Translations under genes and position numbers: made by a program | Notes under the pieces: generated by a model | Database searches by the model: none | Told to the model about the DNA's origin: nothing | Seen by the model: only the letters and a program-made list of their open reading frames with translations | Shown here: positions 44,011 through 44,145 of the stretch, piece by piece | How the letters are laid out: every line of letters begins with the position of its first letter | Numbering within the stretch: position 1 is the stretch's first letter | Source: Polaribacter sp. | GTDB taxonomy: Bacteria > Bacteroidota > Bacteroidia > Flavobacteriales > Flavobacteriaceae | Assembly: GCA_029245785.1 (NCBI GenBank) | Contig: JAQWOR010000056.1 | Span: 1-44,145, forward strand | Length of the DNA stretch: 44,145 nucleotides | Reading direction: 5' to 3'

Positions 44011-44145
44011 ATGAAAACACTCTATATTGTCCGCCACGCAAAATCTTCATGGAAATATGATGATGTAAATGACATTGACAGACCGCTAAAAGAACGCGGA
44101 ATTAAAGATGCTCATTTGGTGTCTAAATTCTTAGCAAAAGAAATT
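44011..44145 (+). CDS. SixA-like histidine phosphatase (partial, runs off the window)
   Basis: The first 45 codons of a phosphoglycerate-mutase-superfamily phosphatase: MKTLYIVRHAKSSWKYDD carries the RHAKS motif with the phosphorylated His, followed by DIDRPLKERGIKDAHLVSKF, as in SixA-type phosphohistidine phosphatases. The ATG is 29 bases after the pdxH stop. The rest lies beyond the window. Confidence 0.85.
   Translation, partial: MKTLYIVRHAKSSWKYDDVNDIDRPLKERGIKDAHLVSKFLAKEI

Overview
The window comes from the chromosome of a low-GC member of the Bacteroidota, most likely family Flavobacteriaceae. The evidence is the AT-rich sequence, promoters of the TTG-N18..20-TAnnTTTG type instead of -35/-10, a fused SecDF, TrpEGDCFBA order, paired M56 peptidase/BlaI genes, DUF5916-like and metzincin proteins, and several palindromic repeats of the kind scattered through flavobacterial genomes. 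I saw no rRNA, tRNA, CRISPR array, prophage or insertion sequence. Most of the window is core housekeeping DNA, and the unusual content sits in gene junctions, leaders and a few damaged or altered genes.

Layout. 1-1308: end of a glycosyltransferase cluster, converging on ftsE (1298-1984, minus). 2322-7134: a large periplasmic TPR protein followed by a beta-barrel protein. 7212-10261: two lipoprotein hydrolases (M28 peptidase, YtcJ-like amidohydrolase). 10265-17255, minus strand: the whole tryptophan operon trpL-E-G-D-C-F-B-A, with a leader peptide carrying three consecutive Trp codons and a strong terminator hairpin, i.e. a classical attenuator. 17456-21343: asnB and gyrB. 21460-25537: an outer-membrane-like protein, mdh, and fhs on the minus strand. 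25765-31541: secDF, an ORF6N-domain gene, hpt, adk and obgE. 31699-34256, minus: a TonB-C-like lipoprotein, an M56/TonB-C fusion and its BlaI repressor, with three matching operator dyads in front of blaI. 34393-36948: a DUF456 membrane protein, a candidate small RNA gene (35003-35113, minus) and lysS. 37146-43981: a DUF5916-like protein, a large zinc metalloprotease, a HI0933-type flavoprotein, pdxH, and the start of a SixA-like phosphatase cut by the window end.

The main points for a second look are these. (1) gyrB has an in-frame TGA at codon 104, where the family has the first Gly of AGGKF, and also a Leu in place of the near-invariant Ser of the TOPRIM EGDSAGG motif. (2) trpF carries an in-frame insertion of about 19 codons that is itself a palindromic interspersed repeat, and the spacers of the trp operon hold at least four other repeat types, two of which supply protein termini. 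(3) There is a Trp-codon attenuator with an almost leaderless leader peptide. (4) A compact, multi-hairpin sRNA candidate with its own promoter and terminator lies divergent from lysS. (5) Three identically spaced AACTA-N6-TAGTT operators precede blaI.
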